64,000 nucleotides of DNA from Bacillus sp. MYb209 (GTDB taxonomy: Bacteria > Bacillota > Bacilli > Bacillales > Bacillaceae_G): positions 62,001 to 126,000 of the forward strand of contig NZ_PCNZ01000005.1 of the NCBI RefSeq assembly GCF_002975175.1, given 5' to 3'. The notes below the pieces were generated by a model that worked only from the letters and a program-made list of their open reading frames with translations, had not been told where the DNA came from and made no database searches. This document shows, in pieces, positions 63,846 to 64,000 of the stretch (position 1 is its first letter; every line of letters starts with the position of its first letter). The position numbers were made by a program, and so were the translations under genes.

Positions 63846-64000
63846 ATGAAATATATTAGTATTCGAAAAAAAATACTCTTCACACTCTTAAGCATTTGTT
63901 CCTTATTTAGCATTGCTCTAATTATTATTCTTACATTCGCTATGAACCAAGCAAATGAAGTTGAAACATTAAAAAATGATGTATCGAAAAGAGCAACCAT
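63846..64000 (+). CDS. Membrane signalling protein, N-terminal fragment
   Basis: The first 51 codons of a gene cut by the window edge. A basic start (MKYISIRKKIL) leads to one membrane helix (TLLSICSLFSIALIIILTFA), then a helical charged stretch (NQANEVETLKNDVSKRA), the plan of a chemoreceptor or sensor kinase. ATG 63846 has AAAGGTAGGG upstream. Which class cannot be decided from the fragment. A Fur box lies 245 bp upstream. Confidence 0.6.
   Translation, partial: MKYISIRKKILFTLLSICSLFSIALIIILTFAMNQANEVETLKNDVSKRAT

Overview
The window reads as chromosomal DNA of a Bacillus cereus-group organism (B. cereus/thuringiensis/anthracis type). The reasons are low G+C, sporulation genes scattered among housekeeping genes, gene order matching the Bacillus yut-yun-suf-yus region, and several copies of a dispersed repeat with TTTAT target duplications that matches the B. 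cereus-group bcr1 element. There is no rRNA, tRNA, CRISPR array, prophage or plasmid module. Most of the window is core genome with a few accessory insertions.

Layout. 1-9.3 kb: end of yutD, a YhcN-type spore lipoprotein, an Mta-like MerR regulator divergent from a YhfC intramembrane protease, a histidine phosphatase, a YbaK deacylase, lipA, the spore endopeptidase gene lytH, yunB, yunC and yunD. 9.4-14.7 kb: the sufCDSUB iron-sulfur operon. 14.9-18.8 kb: a SAM-riboswitch methionine importer (metN-metP-metQ-metQ). 18.8-21.3 kb: yusD, yusF-yusE and the yusI-gcvH pair, separated by repeats. 22-28 kb: PAP2 phosphatase, a PTS-IIC/lactate dehydrogenase pair, CotF-like coat proteins, a CPBP protease and a repeat-rich stretch. 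28-37 kb: an MBL hydrolase, the fatty-acid beta-oxidation genes fadN-fadA-fadE behind a FadR box, yuzL, a D,D-carboxypeptidase-like protein and a proline dehydrogenase. 37-48 kb: chemoreceptor, TrmB regulator, a sortase-anchored thioester adhesin, an MFS pump, a T-box-controlled amino acid permease and an exported protein built of 49-residue repeats. 48-54 kb: yidC2 with an upstream leader ORF, YitT, small membrane proteins and an XRE/DUF3169/M50 protease cluster. 54-64 kb: DedA, L,D-transpeptidase, a two-component system, a DMT transporter, T-box-controlled metG2, a methyltransferase, an orphan Fur box and the start of a membrane signalling protein.

Working together. Methionine supply appears twice, as SAM-riboswitch import and as a Met-specifier T-box on a second methionyl-tRNA synthetase. 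A second T-box, with an apparent Thr specifier (ACC), sits in front of a SteT-like permease. Fatty-acid degradation is under a FadR-type operator. Lipoate synthesis (lipA) and its acceptor gcvH, and the Fe-S machinery that LipA needs, lie within 17 kb.

The most interesting signal is at 48.9-49.2 kb. A 94-codon membrane-anchored ORF directly precedes yidC2, and its last codons form one arm of a perfect 11-bp hairpin whose other arm runs into the yidC2 Shine-Dalgarno. This is the architecture of the B. subtilis MifM translation-arrest sensor, but I see no close match to the MifM arrest sequence as I remember it. Other leads: two families of intergenic repeats, one with compensatory changes in its stems; a tandem 81-bp array of 20-bp palindromes upstream of yusI-gcvH; bcr1 insertions that supply a stop codon or fill a whole promoter interval; and two divergent genes whose only well-placed start codons are CTG and ATT.
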